This document shows positions 52,321-60,972 of a DNA stretch of 64,000 nucleotides, piece by piece (within the stretch, counting starts at the first letter, position 1; the number at the start of each line of letters is the position of its first letter). The position numbers and the translations under genes are program-made. The notes below the pieces were generated by a model. It saw only the letters and a program-made list of their open reading frames with translations, made no database searches and was not told where the DNA came from. Source of the DNA: Candidatus Zipacnadia bacterium (lineage in GTDB: Bacteria > Armatimonadota > Zipacnadia > Zipacnadales > UBA5352); NCBI GenBank assembly GCA_029821735.1, contig JALGSU010000008.1, forward strand, positions 62,001 through 126,000, written 5' to 3'.

Positions 52321-53589
52321 ATGCCTGACACACTTCGCGTCGCCGTCGTTGGCGGAGGGATGTTCTTCGAGGATGTGATCGGCCAGGCGGTGATGGACTT
52401 CGAGCGCTACGGCATCGCCCCCTACATCGGCAGCATTGGCGGAGGCGAACATGCCCGAGCGCTGGCCGACGTGCGCGTGCAGTTCTGCGCGATTGGCACT
52501 CACTCTGAGAAACGCGGGACTGCTGGCACCATCGCCGATTGGTACCGCGAGGGCGTGCCCGACTCGCGTATCCAGCCATACTATGGCGACGCAGTCTGGG
52601 AGGACATTACCGCCGCGGAGTCGCCCGATGTGCTGATCGTTGTCACGCCCGACGACCTGCACCACGCGCCCGTCATGCACGCGGTGGGGCAGGGCGTCGA
52701 CGTCATCACCGAAAAGCCGATGTGTTTGACCTTGCTGCAAGCGGACGAGATCGCCTCAGTGGCCGCCGCGAGCGATCGCATCGTCGCGCTCGACATGCAC
52801 AAGCGCTACGACCCGATGAACATGAAGCTCTTCCTCGATCTCGTGCCGCGCATGGGTGACATCAACTACGTGCGCGCTGTGCTTGAGGAGCCGCTCGAGG
52901 TATCGACGGAGATCTTCAAGTGGGCGAGCCGCTCCAACCCGTTCAGCTACGTTGGCTGCCATTGGACGGACGTCGTGCACCACTACCTGGGCGTCACGCC
53001 GGTTTCAGTGCACGCAACCGGGCAGAAGAATCTGCTGGCCAACTGGACCGATCCAGCCACCGGCGCAAGCAAGCCAATCGACACCTTCGACTCGGTGCAG
53101 GTCAAGGTCACCTACAACACCGGCATGGAAGCGCTCTACGCAAACGCGTGGGTAAACCCGGACGATTTTGAGGGCCCCGTCAACCAGGAGATCAAGGTCT
53201 TCGGGACGCGTGGGTCGGCGTTCATGGACCAGCAGGACCGGGGCCTGCGTTACTGCATTACCGGCGAGGGCAGCCGCACCACCAACCCGCTATTCAACGG
53301 GTTGGTGCCCGCCTACGAGCACTTCGACGAGATGAAGGGCTACGGTAAGGACAGCCTGACCGCCGGCCTCGCAGCGATCGCCCGCCACCGGCTGCTTGGC
53401 GAGTCGCTTGAAGACGTAGAGCCCTACTACCCGACCGCGGCCTCGCAGCGAGGCACGGTTGCGCTGATTGACGCCGCAGCACAGGTCGCCGACCTCAACT
53501 TGCAGTACACTCGCGCGGGCAGCGGCAGCCCGGTGACCGCGTTCCTGGGCGATGGCGATATTACAGTCCTGGACCCATACTCAGTATAG
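52321..53589 (+). CDS. Gfo/Idh/MocA-family oxidoreductase
   Basis: 422 residues from ATG 52321, with GGAGG upstream. N-terminal Rossmann TLRVAVVGGGMFFEDVIGQAVMDF, catalytic EKP motif in GQGVDVITEKPMCLTLLQADEI with Lys, second-domain YVGCHWTDVVHHYLGVTPVSVHATG. Longer than the usual ~340 residues because of an extended C-terminus (HFDEMKGYGKDSLTAGLAAIARHRLLGESLEDVEPYYPTAASQRG). It sits between the MttB-like and GNAT genes and ought to handle the same small molecule. Confidence 0.87.
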   Translation: MPDTLRVAVVGGGMFFEDVIGQAVMDFERYGIAPYIGSIGGGEHARALADVRVQFCAIGTHSEKRGTAGTIADWYREGVPDSRIQPYYGDAVWEDITAAESPDVLIVVTPDDLHHAPVMHAVGQGVDVITEKPMCLTLLQADEIASVAAASDRIVALDMHKRYDPMNMKLFLDLVPRMGDINYVRAVLEEPLEVSTEIFKWASRSNPFSYVGCHWTDVVHHYLGVTPVSVHATGQKNLLANWTDPATGASKPIDTFDSVQVKVTYNTGMEALYANAWVNPDDFEGPVNQEIKVFGTRGSAFMDQQDRGLRYCITGEGSRTTNPLFNGLVPAYEHFDEMKGYGKDSLTAGLAAIARHRLLGESLEDVEPYYPTAASQRGTVALIDAAAQVADLNLQYTRAGSGSPVTAFLGDGDITVLDPYSV

Positions 53590-53599
53590 GAGGCCGACC

Positions 53600-54592
53600 A
53601 TGGAACACACACTGGCCGAAGTGACGCTCAAGTCCGGCGAGGCTATGACCGTCGTGAAGGTCGTCGCTCCGGCACCCGACTGGCGTGACCGCATCCTGCC
53701 ATTCCTGCAACACAAAGGGGATCCGTGGCTGTGGCAGATGGGCACCGCGTTCGATGAGGGCCTGGGCGACGCCACGATGAACTTCTTCGAGGGAGTCCTC
53801 GACGACGGCACGATCATCGGCAATATCACGACTGCCGAGTCTCACGATCGCCCCATCGGCCTGCTCCAGCATGTCTTCACTCCCGAGGCCCAGCGCCGCA
53901 AAGGCATCTGCAGCCACCTGATGCAAGCCCTCTGCGATGACTTCCGCGCGCGCGATGGCCGCGTCATGTACCTGCACACCGGACACGATTCAGCCCCCTA
54001 CCACATCTATGAGTCCTTCGGCTTCGTCGGTTACGAGGACACGGGCTCCATGGCCCTGACCTTGGACGAGAGCTTCCGCAGCGACTACTTCTGGCCCGCC
54101 GAGACCACGGTGCACGATACTGACTGGGTAGACTGGGTACCGCTTGAGGCCCTGTCGGAGACAGTCAGCGGCTGGCAGATGCGCAACTTCTACTTGGGGA
54201 AGTACGGTTTCAGCGGCTTTGAGGCCGACTACATTCGACTGCGCAAGGACATGGCTTCGGGGAACGTCCAGCAGTTCAAGGTCCTGCGCACCGAAGCCGG
54301 TGCGGTCCCAGGTTACGCCATGCTGGGACGCTGCGGCCACTGGCCCGGCAAGCCTTTCGCCCTCGACGCCTTCGTCCACCCGCACTTCTACGGCGACACC
54401 GCCAAGCTGATCGACGCCATTGAGCTTCCCGAGGACGAGACCGTGCTCGCGTTTGCCGACAGTTCGTCCTGCCCGAAACTCGACGCGCTCTCTGCCAGGG
54501 GCTTCGCCCAGCTCGGCGCGGTTCCCGGTCTGCTTGCCAGTCCGAAAAGCAGTCCGCTCGACTTGATCATTGCCTGCCGACCGGGGGCCTGA
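53600..54592 (+). CDS. GNAT-family acetyltransferase
   Basis: 330 residues from ATG 53600 with AGGAGG upstream. Contains one clear GNAT fold at about 75-160: IGLLQHVFTPEAQRRKGICSHLMQALCDDF holds the acetyl-CoA loop R-R-K-G-I-C and the following helix, and HTGHDSAPYHIYESFGFVGYEDTG is the last strand-helix-strand with its Tyr. The rest (ALSETVSGWQMRNFYLGKYGFSGFEADYIRLRKD...) may be a second, degenerate GNAT half. The acceptor is unknown; in this operon it may acetylate the pathway's substrate or an amino sugar. Confidence 0.78.
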   Translation: MEHTLAEVTLKSGEAMTVVKVVAPAPDWRDRILPFLQHKGDPWLWQMGTAFDEGLGDATMNFFEGVLDDGTIIGNITTAESHDRPIGLLQHVFTPEAQRRKGICSHLMQALCDDFRARDGRVMYLHTGHDSAPYHIYESFGFVGYEDTGSMALTLDESFRSDYFWPAETTVHDTDWVDWVPLEALSETVSGWQMRNFYLGKYGFSGFEADYIRLRKDMASGNVQQFKVLRTEAGAVPGYAMLGRCGHWPGKPFALDAFVHPHFYGDTAKLIDAIELPEDETVLAFADSSSCPKLDALSARGFAQLGAVPGLLASPKSSPLDLIIACRPGA

Positions 54593-54594
54593 CT

Positions 54595-55707
54595 TTGACC
54601 AATCGCGAGCGGATCCTCACGGCAATGCGCGGCGATGTGCCGGACCGAGTGCCCATCTGGTTCTGGGGGGTGCAACCGGACGGCCCGCCGCGCGATCCCA
54701 CCATCCAGCCGGTCGTGGATGCCTACCTTGAGTTCGGCGACATCATCCATTGGTGCGGGGCGGGTCCCGGCATCTTCTACAGCGCCTCGGAAGCGCTAAC
54801 CGTTGAGGGCGAGACGCGCCCTTCAGAGCTGGCGGATTTCGACGAACAGGTCACTGTCTACCACACCCCGGCGGGGGACCTGACTCAGATCGTCTATGCC
54901 AGCCGGTCGGGCAAACCGAGCTACCACAAGAAATATCCCATAGAGAGTGAGCAAGACATCGAGCGCTTCCTGTCGGTGCCCTACGTACCCCCGCGACCGG
55001 ACTGCTCCGGGTTCTTCGGGGTGGACTCGCGCCTCGGCGACACCGGCATCGCCATGTTCTCACTGGGCGCCGATCCAATGTACTCCCTCAATCGCCTGAC
55101 GGGTTCCGAGGTGTTCGCGCGCTGGTCGATAGAGCGTCGCGACATGCTCAGTGAAGTCATTGATGTGCTTCTGCGACGCACGCTCGACTGGCTGGAATGG
55201 GTGCTCGCGCAGCAGGTGGGGCCACTGTTCGGCTACGTCGGCCCTGAGTTGTGCATTCCCCCGCTGCAGTCGCCAACTGACTTCGAGGAATGGGTGGTCC
55301 GCCCGAACCGCGTCATCCACGACGCAATCCACGAGGCTGGCGGCACCGTCCTGGTGCACTCTCACGGCCTCATGGATCAAGTTCTGGAGGGCTTCGTATC
55401 GATGGGCGCGGACGCACTGCATCCGGTCGAACCGCCACCCATGGGCGACGTGACTCTCGCCGACGCGAAGCGACGGGTTGGCGCCGACCTGTGCATCGTG
55501 GGCAACGTCCAGGAGGACGACATCTGGCGCATGCCGCAGGACCAGTTCCGCGAGATGGTGGCTGACACCGTGAGAGTAGGGATGGAGGGCGGCGGCTTTA
55601 TCCTGTCGCCGACTTCAACGCCCTTCAGTTGGCCGAACATTACCGATCGCGCTCAGGACAACATGCTCGCCCTCCTCGAGGTCGGGCTGGATGTCGGGCG
55701 CTACTGA
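54595..55707 (+). CDS. UroD/MtaA-like protein
   Basis: 370 residues starting at TTG 54595, two bases after the previous stop. Uroporphyrinogen-decarboxylase-fold superfamily, whose non-heme members include corrinoid methyltransferases such as MtaA and CmuA. Signs: TNRERILTAMRGDVPDRVPIWFWG at the N-terminus, PLFGYVGPELCIPPLQSPTDFEEWVVRP, VLVHSHGLMDQVLEGFVSMGADALHPVEPPPMGDVTLADAKRRVG, CIVGNVQEDDIWRMPQDQFREMVADTVRVG. The Zn-binding H-x-C found in MtaA is replaced by HSH here, so the methyl-transfer role is unsure. Together with the MttB-like gene it suggests one-carbon or demethylation chemistry. Confidence 0.85.
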   Translation: MTNRERILTAMRGDVPDRVPIWFWGVQPDGPPRDPTIQPVVDAYLEFGDIIHWCGAGPGIFYSASEALTVEGETRPSELADFDEQVTVYHTPAGDLTQIVYASRSGKPSYHKKYPIESEQDIERFLSVPYVPPRPDCSGFFGVDSRLGDTGIAMFSLGADPMYSLNRLTGSEVFARWSIERRDMLSEVIDVLLRRTLDWLEWVLAQQVGPLFGYVGPELCIPPLQSPTDFEEWVVRPNRVIHDAIHEAGGTVLVHSHGLMDQVLEGFVSMGADALHPVEPPPMGDVTLADAKRRVGADLCIVGNVQEDDIWRMPQDQFREMVADTVRVGMEGGGFILSPTSTPFSWPNITDRAQDNMLALLEVGLDVGRY

Positions 55708-55726
55708 ACCGGAGGGAGAACACCAC

Positions 55727-56740
55727 ATGTCAGACAACGCGAAGATGCGCTTTGGAATAATCGGCATAGGTCGCTCCGCAGCCCGCTGCAAAGCCGTGCA
55801 GGACACGCCATACACCGAGCTGGCCGCGATCTGCGACCTGAACGAGGAACTACTCGACGCGGTCGGCGAAGACCTGGGCTGCGAACGCCGCTTCACCGAT
55901 TACCAGAAGATGCTCGAGATGGAGGACCTGGACGCGGTCTTCATCGCCACGCCCGACAACGATCACTGCCCGATGTCCGTTGCCGCGCTCGACGCCGGCA
56001 AACATGTGCTCTGCGAAAAGCCCATGGCCATCAGCATGGACCAGGTGCACCAGATGCTCGACGCCGAGGAGCGCTCAGGCAAACAACTGGGTATCAACCA
56101 GGTGCTGAGGACCAACCCGCGCATGGTCGAGGCCAAGCGCATGGCCGACTCGGGCTATCTCGGAGATCTGTTCTATGGCGAAGCGGATTACGTCCACAAC
56201 ATCTCGCACCTGATCATCGGCGGCTGGCGCGGCGATCTCGAGCAGCGGCACACGCCATTCATCGGCGGCGGCTGCCACATGATCGACCTGCTGCGCTGGT
56301 GCATGGGCGAGGTCGACGAAGTGTTCGCCTACGGGAGCCACAAGTGTCTGACGCAGGAGCAGTACCCGTTCGACGACTGCAACATCTCTGTGCTCAAGTT
56401 CGCGAACGGCGCCTGCGGGAAGTTCGGGGCCACCTATGGCTGTAAACGCCCATCCTTCCGCAACTTCATGCTCTACGGCACCGAAGCCACGTACGTTGCC
56501 GGGCGCGACTTCGATGAGGTCACCGTCAACGACCACCCAGGCGAAGTGATCAAGGTCGAAATCGGCGTCAAGGGCCATCCCTATGGACCGGTGGCCGAAG
56601 ACTTCGCGGGAGCGATACTGCGTGGCGAGCGCGTGCCTATCTGCGCTCGTGACGTCGCGAACACCATCGCCATCGCCATCGCTGGCAACGAGTCGATTGT
56701 CTCGGGCGAGCCGGTCAAGCCCGAACGCTTTGACTTCTGA
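55727..56740 (+). CDS. Gfo/Idh/MocA-family oxidoreductase
   Basis: 337 residues from ATG 55727 (GGAGGGAG ten bases upstream). Rossmann MRFGIIGIGRSAARCKAVQDTPYTEL, motif CEKPMAISMDQVHQM with the catalytic Lys, second domain GGGCHMIDLLRWCMGEVDEVFAYGS with the conserved Asp-x-x-His-like pair, and DFAGAILRGERVPICARDVANTIAIAIAGNES near the end. Last gene of the plus-strand operon; stop is 25 bases before the terminator at 56766-56795. Confidence 0.9.
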   Translation: MSDNAKMRFGIIGIGRSAARCKAVQDTPYTELAAICDLNEELLDAVGEDLGCERRFTDYQKMLEMEDLDAVFIATPDNDHCPMSVAALDAGKHVLCEKPMAISMDQVHQMLDAEERSGKQLGINQVLRTNPRMVEAKRMADSGYLGDLFYGEADYVHNISHLIIGGWRGDLEQRHTPFIGGGCHMIDLLRWCMGEVDEVFAYGSHKCLTQEQYPFDDCNISVLKFANGACGKFGATYGCKRPSFRNFMLYGTEATYVAGRDFDEVTVNDHPGEVIKVEIGVKGHPYGPVAEDFAGAILRGERVPICARDVANTIAIAIAGNESIVSGEPVKPERFDF

Positions 56741-56765
56741 GGACCTGATGCAGCCCGTACACAGC

Positions 56766-56795
56766 AGCGGCCCCGGCGTCCATGCCGGGGCCGCT
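56766..56795. terminator. Perfect 12-bp hairpin between converging operons
   Basis: AGCGGCCCCGGC (56766-56777) pairs perfectly with GCCGGGGCCGCT (56784-56795) around GTCCAT. It lies between the stop of the last plus-strand gene and the stop of the ACT-domain gene, so it can end both operons. T-runs are weak. Confidence 0.78.
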
Positions 56796-56811
56796 TGATT
56801 CCGAGTTGCGT

Positions 56812-57255
56812 TCAGAAGCCCAGGGCTTCGCCCGCCGCTTCGAGGTCAGCGTCAGAAAATGTCAGAACGGCCGCATACTTGTCTGTGGTGGAGAGCGCAG
56901 CTATGTCCTCGATGTTGATCCCCGCGTCCGCTATCCTCTGCGTGGCTTCACACAGCACCCCAACGCCATCGTCGCCTTCCACCATGAAAACCTGCCGCTG
57001 GGACACGAGTATGTTGCGTTCTGCCGCAAGTTTTCGGACTGCCTCCAGATCGTATGGGATGAGCATCAACGCCGTCCCGGTCCGTCGCTGGCTGGCAATC
57101 GCCACCATCTTCATTCCCGAGTCGCGCAGCAGGCTCAGCACCTCCGCCAGAGCCCCCACACGGTCCTCGATACGCAGCGTCACGGCCGTAACCTGACTAA
57201 CTCTGTTCGACACCTTCACCACCCCCGATACATCAGTCCTGTTGCTCTCGATCAC
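56812..57255 (-). CDS. ACT-domain protein, two repeats
   Basis: 147 residues, starting at GTG 57255, which overlaps the stop of the preceding DUF2961 gene by four bases (GTGA). Two ACT folds are seen: about 22-78 (VTAVTLRIEDRVGALAEVLSLLRDSGMKMVAIASQRRTGTALMLI) and about 88-145 (VFMVEGDDGVGVLCEATQRIADAGINIEDIAALSTTDKYAAVLTF). ACT domains bind small ligands, mostly amino acids. It may regulate the operon or an unidentified enzyme; function unknown. It is the last gene of the minus-strand operon. Confidence 0.83.
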   Translation of the reverse strand: MIESNRTDVSGVVKVSNRVSQVTAVTLRIEDRVGALAEVLSLLRDSGMKMVAIASQRRTGTALMLIPYDLEAVRKLAAERNILVSQRQVFMVEGDDGVGVLCEATQRIADAGINIEDIAALSTTDKYAAVLTFSDADLEAAGEALGF

Positions 57256-58322
57256 TCAAGGTCGTTGGGCAATCTCTCCTCAACCGACAGCATGGGCGCC
57301 AGTGGGCTGTGGGGCAAAGTCTGATACCAGTATGCGGTTGATGAGTAATCATCGCTGCGATGATTACCGTGCCCATGTTCTATGGATACCCGAATCGAGG
57401 ACTGGAAAACGATGGGATCCGGAATATGGTGACGGTACACGGTCCACTTCCCGTCCCAATCCTTGTGCTCGGCGTTGAAGAGCGAGGTGCCGTGGTAGAG
57501 CCCGCAGACGTCCTGCATCCCGTAGGCGTGCGAGAAGTAGTCCTCGGAGCCCGTGCCATGCAGCGACGGCGGCCACCCCTCACCATCGATGAAGATCATG
57601 TCATCGCCCTCGCCCCACCAGCCACCGTCCCAGTTGTGGATGGACAGGTTGCAGCCCACGTAGTGGCCGCGACCCTCCGTCTCCAGGATGAGGTAGTTGC
57701 CCTCATCCGACAGGTTCATCAGCGAGTCAGTCTCCTGTGAGTTGACCGTGGTGCCGGGCTCCGCCCAGCCATCACAGGGGTTCTCGCGTCGCCACGAGGA
57801 GTGGAAATACAGCGCATCGGGCACGGCGGCGTCCTGCTCCTCGTAGTCGATGTAGAAATACAGCGGCCGACTGACCTCGCCCTCGTTGACGACCTCGATG
57901 CGGGCGCGTTCGGCAAAGGGCATCGGCCACCAGCAGTTGAACGCCGACCGCGGGCCTTTCGAGGGATGGTGCGTCATGTTCATCGCCATGCACTCGGACT
58001 CAGCGAGTTCGCCATGCCCGACGCCGAAGAAGTCACCGATGGGCACCTCGACGCTCGGCATGTCCATGTCATCCCAGAAGAAGCGCAACAGGACGCGGCG
58101 CGGCCACGCGGGCTCATCCGACCCAGAGGTCATCCAGATGTGGTTGATGCAACCCGGCCCGGTGATGTCGGCGATGGTCTTCTGCTCGCCGGGCTCAAAC
58201 ATCCAGCGGTCCGCGTTGCCGCCAGCGACGTCGTAGCTGCTCACGCGCTTCGAGCGGCCATCGCGAGGCAGGATCAGACCTCGCATTGGGTTGGTCAGGC
58301 TGGGCATGTCCATGGCGTCCAC
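57252..58322 (-). CDS. DUF2961 protein, GH172 family
   Basis: 356 residues, cytoplasmic. DUF2961 is the family now known as GH172, whose studied members act on alpha-D-fructofuranosides and D-arabinofuranosides. Matching features: DRWMFEPGEQKTIADITGPGCINHIWMTSGSDEPAWPRRVLLRFFWDDMDMPSVEVPIGDFFGVGHGE (given here in overlapping parts as seen in residues 36-100), PFAERARIEVVNEGE, and the conserved GEGWPPSLHGTGSEDYFSHAYG near residue 245, which holds the probable catalytic glutamates. GH172 proteins often work as hexamers. ATG 58322 or an in-frame ATG nine bases on (MDMPSLTN); GAGGGAG lies upstream. Third gene of the minus-strand operon. Confidence 0.88.
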   Translation of the reverse strand: MDAMDMPSLTNPMRGLILPRDGRSKRVSSYDVAGGNADRWMFEPGEQKTIADITGPGCINHIWMTSGSDEPAWPRRVLLRFFWDDMDMPSVEVPIGDFFGVGHGELAESECMAMNMTHHPSKGPRSAFNCWWPMPFAERARIEVVNEGEVSRPLYFYIDYEEQDAAVPDALYFHSSWRRENPCDGWAEPGTTVNSQETDSLMNLSDEGNYLILETEGRGHYVGCNLSIHNWDGGWWGEGDDMIFIDGEGWPPSLHGTGSEDYFSHAYGMQDVCGLYHGTSLFNAEHKDWDGKWTVYRHHIPDPIVFQSSIRVSIEHGHGNHRSDDYSSTAYWYQTLPHSPLAPMLSVEERLPNDLE

Positions 58323-58326
58323 TCCC

Positions 58327-59409
58327 TCATATGAGCACCGGGTGCGCCTGCCCTGAGTTACATGTTGTACATCGGCGCGTCTGTCGGCTCGGGGATGCCG
58401 TATATCTCGCGCTTGCGCTTATGAAGCCGCCCTCACCTACGAGTGGCTTCAGACTCATTAGCTCTTCGTCGATCGCTTCCCGTCCTGCCGCCAACGCGCG
58501 CTTGTTCACACCACCCATCATCCGACCAGCTTCGCCCCAGCGCCGTCGTATCTCGAACGGGTCCGAGCCTGCGGCGACCTCCACCGGGAACATGATGTTG
58601 ACGCCACCCTCGAACCACCCGTCAATACTGTCGAGCACGCTGCCGTCAGAATCTACATAGCAGAATTCCGCGCCGCCCTCGCGCAGCTTATCGGTAATGC
58701 GTTTGTAGCGCGGTGTCAGCCAGCGATGGAACATCGGCGGGGATATGATGCAGCCCTGGTTGAAGTTGATGTCCTCCCAGAACGCGCCGACATCGAGTTG
58801 ACAGTGCTTGACCGCTGGCTCAAGCGCCGCCAGCGCTATCAGACACTGATGCTCGATCATCTCTTCCAGCAGCTCGGGATCATCGTAGCACATCAGCGAG
58901 ATGCCCTCGAAACCGACCCAGTTGCGCAAACGCCCGAAGAGGCTGCCACACACAAATTGCACAGGCTTGTCTGACTCGCGCGATATCCGACCACGCTCTT
59001 CCCAGTCACTCACCTGTCTTACCGGATCATCGATGTCCAGCCGCTGCTTGAGCTCCTCCCATGATTCCCGGTCCTTGACCGGGAACTCCAGGTACCTGGG
59101 GATGGTGTCGCCGCCGTCGGTATAGACGATCTTCGTGACGCCCTCGGCATCCTGAATGATCCGGTGGTTTTCATTCTCCTCGATCACCTTTGACTCGAAA
59201 GCAGGATGCAGCCCGCCCGCCCCACCTATGTGCGTCTTCCCCTCGAAACCAAAGAACGGGTCGCAGTTGGAGTTGGAGGTGATCTCCGGAGGCAGACCCT
59301 CGTCGTGCCATCGCACAAAAGTTTCGTCCCAATACCCAAACTCGTGATCGGGGACGTGGTCCACTGGCTGGTAGCGCATCGTGGCGAGAAAGCGCTCACG
59401 CTGGTTCAT
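58327..59409 (-). CDS. UroD-like protein with altered C-terminus
   Basis: 360 residues as it reads now. UroD/MtaA superfamily, relative of the gene at 54595: MNQRERFLATMRYQPVDHVPDHEFGYWDETFVRWHDEG, VQFVCGSLFGRLRNWVGFEGISLMCYDD, VGAFWEDINFNQGCIISPPMFHRWLTPRYKRI, YVDSDGSVLDSIDGWFEGGVNIMFPVEVAAG, LKPLVGEGGF. After GGF (about 58425) the frame carries unrelated residues to 58327. The alternative frame from about 58420 to a stop at 58358 encodes KRKREIYGIPEPTDAPMYNM, the normal family ending, and roughly 15-18 residues usual before it (the PDHxVPPDV part) are missing. So a small deletion with a frame change, or an assembly error, seems to have removed part of the C-terminus. Starts four bases after the isomerase-like gene. 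Confidence 0.78.
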   Translation of the reverse strand: MNQRERFLATMRYQPVDHVPDHEFGYWDETFVRWHDEGLPPEITSNSNCDPFFGFEGKTHIGGAGGLHPAFESKVIEENENHRIIQDAEGVTKIVYTDGGDTIPRYLEFPVKDRESWEELKQRLDIDDPVRQVSDWEERGRISRESDKPVQFVCGSLFGRLRNWVGFEGISLMCYDDPELLEEMIEHQCLIALAALEPAVKHCQLDVGAFWEDINFNQGCIISPPMFHRWLTPRYKRITDKLREGGAEFCYVDSDGSVLDSIDGWFEGGVNIMFPVEVAAGSDPFEIRRRWGEAGRMMGGVNKRALAAGREAIDEELMSLKPLVGEGGFISASARYTASPSRQTRRCTTCNSGQAHPVLI

Positions 59410-59413
59410 AGGG

Positions 59414-60226
59414 TCAGCTCCCCTCGACGTCAGCGACTATGCCGCACATGAACTCGTAGACCTCCGGGGCGGTCTCTTCGTTGGCATATTCGACAATGAG
59501 CTTGGTTACACCATGTTCGCCCATGAGTTCGACAAAGCGATGCCAGTCGACCTGCCCCTGGCCGGCGGACGGGAAGCTCGGCATGCCCTTCTCGTCGACA
59601 TTGCAGTCCTTCGCGTGGGTATACCAAATGCGGTCGCTCAGAACCGAGAACATCCGCTCGACCGAGTCGTAGCAGAGGATGTTTGCAGGATCGAGCAGCA
59701 CCCCGAGATTCGGGCTGCCTACCTCATCGATCGCTCCGGCGAGGGTCCACACGCTGGGCACCGATTGCGCGTATGAGCACTCGATGCAAACCTTCACGCC
59801 CTCCGCTTCAGCGGTCGGCATTACCTGGCGAAGCGAGTCCACGAAGCGCTCGAAGCCATTCACTCCCCGACGACCGGCCTCCGTGGCAACGGCGTCGCAG
59901 CCAAATGCCTTGGCAATCTCTATCCCGGCGCACATCTGCGTGATGCTGCGCGCGCGCGCCTCATCGTCAGCGTTGCTCAGATCGTTGTAGCAGTCCAGAA
60001 CCCACGTGCCCAGGCCCGCCGCATGGAAGATCTCGGTCGTCTCCGCGGCGATCTCAGCGCCAAAAGTTCCGGGGCCCATCATCGGGTGTGCGGAGGATTG
60101 GTCGGGCAGGTCGGAGTAGGTGCTCGAGACCTGCACGCCTACGAAGCCCGCCTCACGGATCAGGCGGGCAGCTTCTGCGCGATCGTGGTTACGTGTGTAG
60201 ATGATCGAACGGATGCCCAGCTCCAA
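59414..60226 (-). CDS. Sugar phosphate isomerase/epimerase-like TIM barrel
   Basis: 270 residues from TTG 60226, with AAGGAG eleven bases upstream. Xylose-isomerase-like AP-endonuclease-2 fold. Four acidic or His metal ligands of the family are visible: Glu in KVCIECSYAQSVPS, Asp in LGVLLDPANILCYDS, His in RIWYTHAKDCNVDEKG and Glu in TKLIVEYANEETAPEV. The barrel begins ELGIRSIIYTRNHDRAEAARLIREAGFVGVQVSST. It probably isomerises or epimerises a keto sugar or cyclitol; substrate unknown. First gene of the minus-strand operon shared with UroD-like, GH172 and ACT-domain genes. Confidence 0.85.
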   Translation of the reverse strand: MELGIRSIIYTRNHDRAEAARLIREAGFVGVQVSSTYSDLPDQSSAHPMMGPGTFGAEIAAETTEIFHAAGLGTWVLDCYNDLSNADDEARARSITQMCAGIEIAKAFGCDAVATEAGRRGVNGFERFVDSLRQVMPTAEAEGVKVCIECSYAQSVPSVWTLAGAIDEVGSPNLGVLLDPANILCYDSVERMFSVLSDRIWYTHAKDCNVDEKGMPSFPSAGQGQVDWHRFVELMGEHGVTKLIVEYANEETAPEVYEFMCGIVADVEGS

Positions 60227-60272
60227 AGTGAATCACAGCTCCTTGGGGTGTGCAGTCTCTCGCTCGTCGAAG

Positions 60273-60845
60273 TCAGTTGCCTGTGGCGCGATCCCACACC
60301 GAGCGACCTGTCCGCCATGCGGCGAAGGCCGCCACTACTTTCAGCGCATCACCGGGCAGGAAGGGCAGTACGCCGACGGCCAGCGCCGCCGAGGCGCTCA
60401 TACCCGTCACTGATGCCAGCCAGCCCGCGCCGCACAGGTAGATGAGCAGACTGCCAGCCACCATCGAGGCCGCAACCGGAAGGTCCCGGCGCGTGCGCGA
60501 GGCCACCGCTCCCACCAGGGCGGCAGTGAGTGCAAAGCCAACAAGGTAGCCAGCGGTCAGGCCCAACGTGGCGCCGGTCGTGAAGACCGGCAGCCCCGCG
60601 GCGCCCAGCACCAGATAAAGCACCATGCTCGTGGCTCCCGCCGCTGGCCCCAGAACTGCGCCGGCCAGCAGGACGATTCCGGTCTGCATGGTAACTGGCA
60701 CTGGCGAGAAGGGCAGCGGCACGCGCACGTGCGCGGCAGCGATCATTGCGACAGTGAAGCCCACCACTCCGAGCGCCATTATCGCGGTTCGCTTGTTTAC
60801 GGCGATCGTCATACGGGCCGTTGCGGCCTTTGTCAGAGCATGCAT
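60273..60845 (-). CDS. bioY: Biotin transporter BioY
   Basis: 190 residues, six hydrophobic helices. S-component of the ECF-type biotin importer; binds biotin in the membrane. Typical stretches: AAAHVRVPLPFSPVPVTMQTGIVLLAGAVLGPAAGATSMVLYLVLGAAGLPVF and GYLVGFALTAALVGAVASR. ATG 60845 has GGAGGGACC eight or so bases upstream. No ecfA or ecfT lies in the window; BioY can act alone in some species or share a remote energy module. Single gene, diverging from the sialidase-like gene. Confidence 0.94.
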   Translation of the reverse strand: MHALTKAATARMTIAVNKRTAIMALGVVGFTVAMIAAAHVRVPLPFSPVPVTMQTGIVLLAGAVLGPAAGATSMVLYLVLGAAGLPVFTTGATLGLTAGYLVGFALTAALVGAVASRTRRDLPVAASMVAGSLLIYLCGAGWLASVTGMSASAALAVGVLPFLPGDALKVVAAFAAWRTGRSVWDRATGN

Positions 60846-60972
60846 GAGACAGGTCCCTCCAGCGTCATGCCCGGTTGCGGGCTATTCATCTCGGCGAAGT
60901 CGGCAGAGGGCGCGCGGTTCATGTCGGCGAACGAACCCTCACTACACAGAACCCGAAGGCAGGTGTCTGAGT

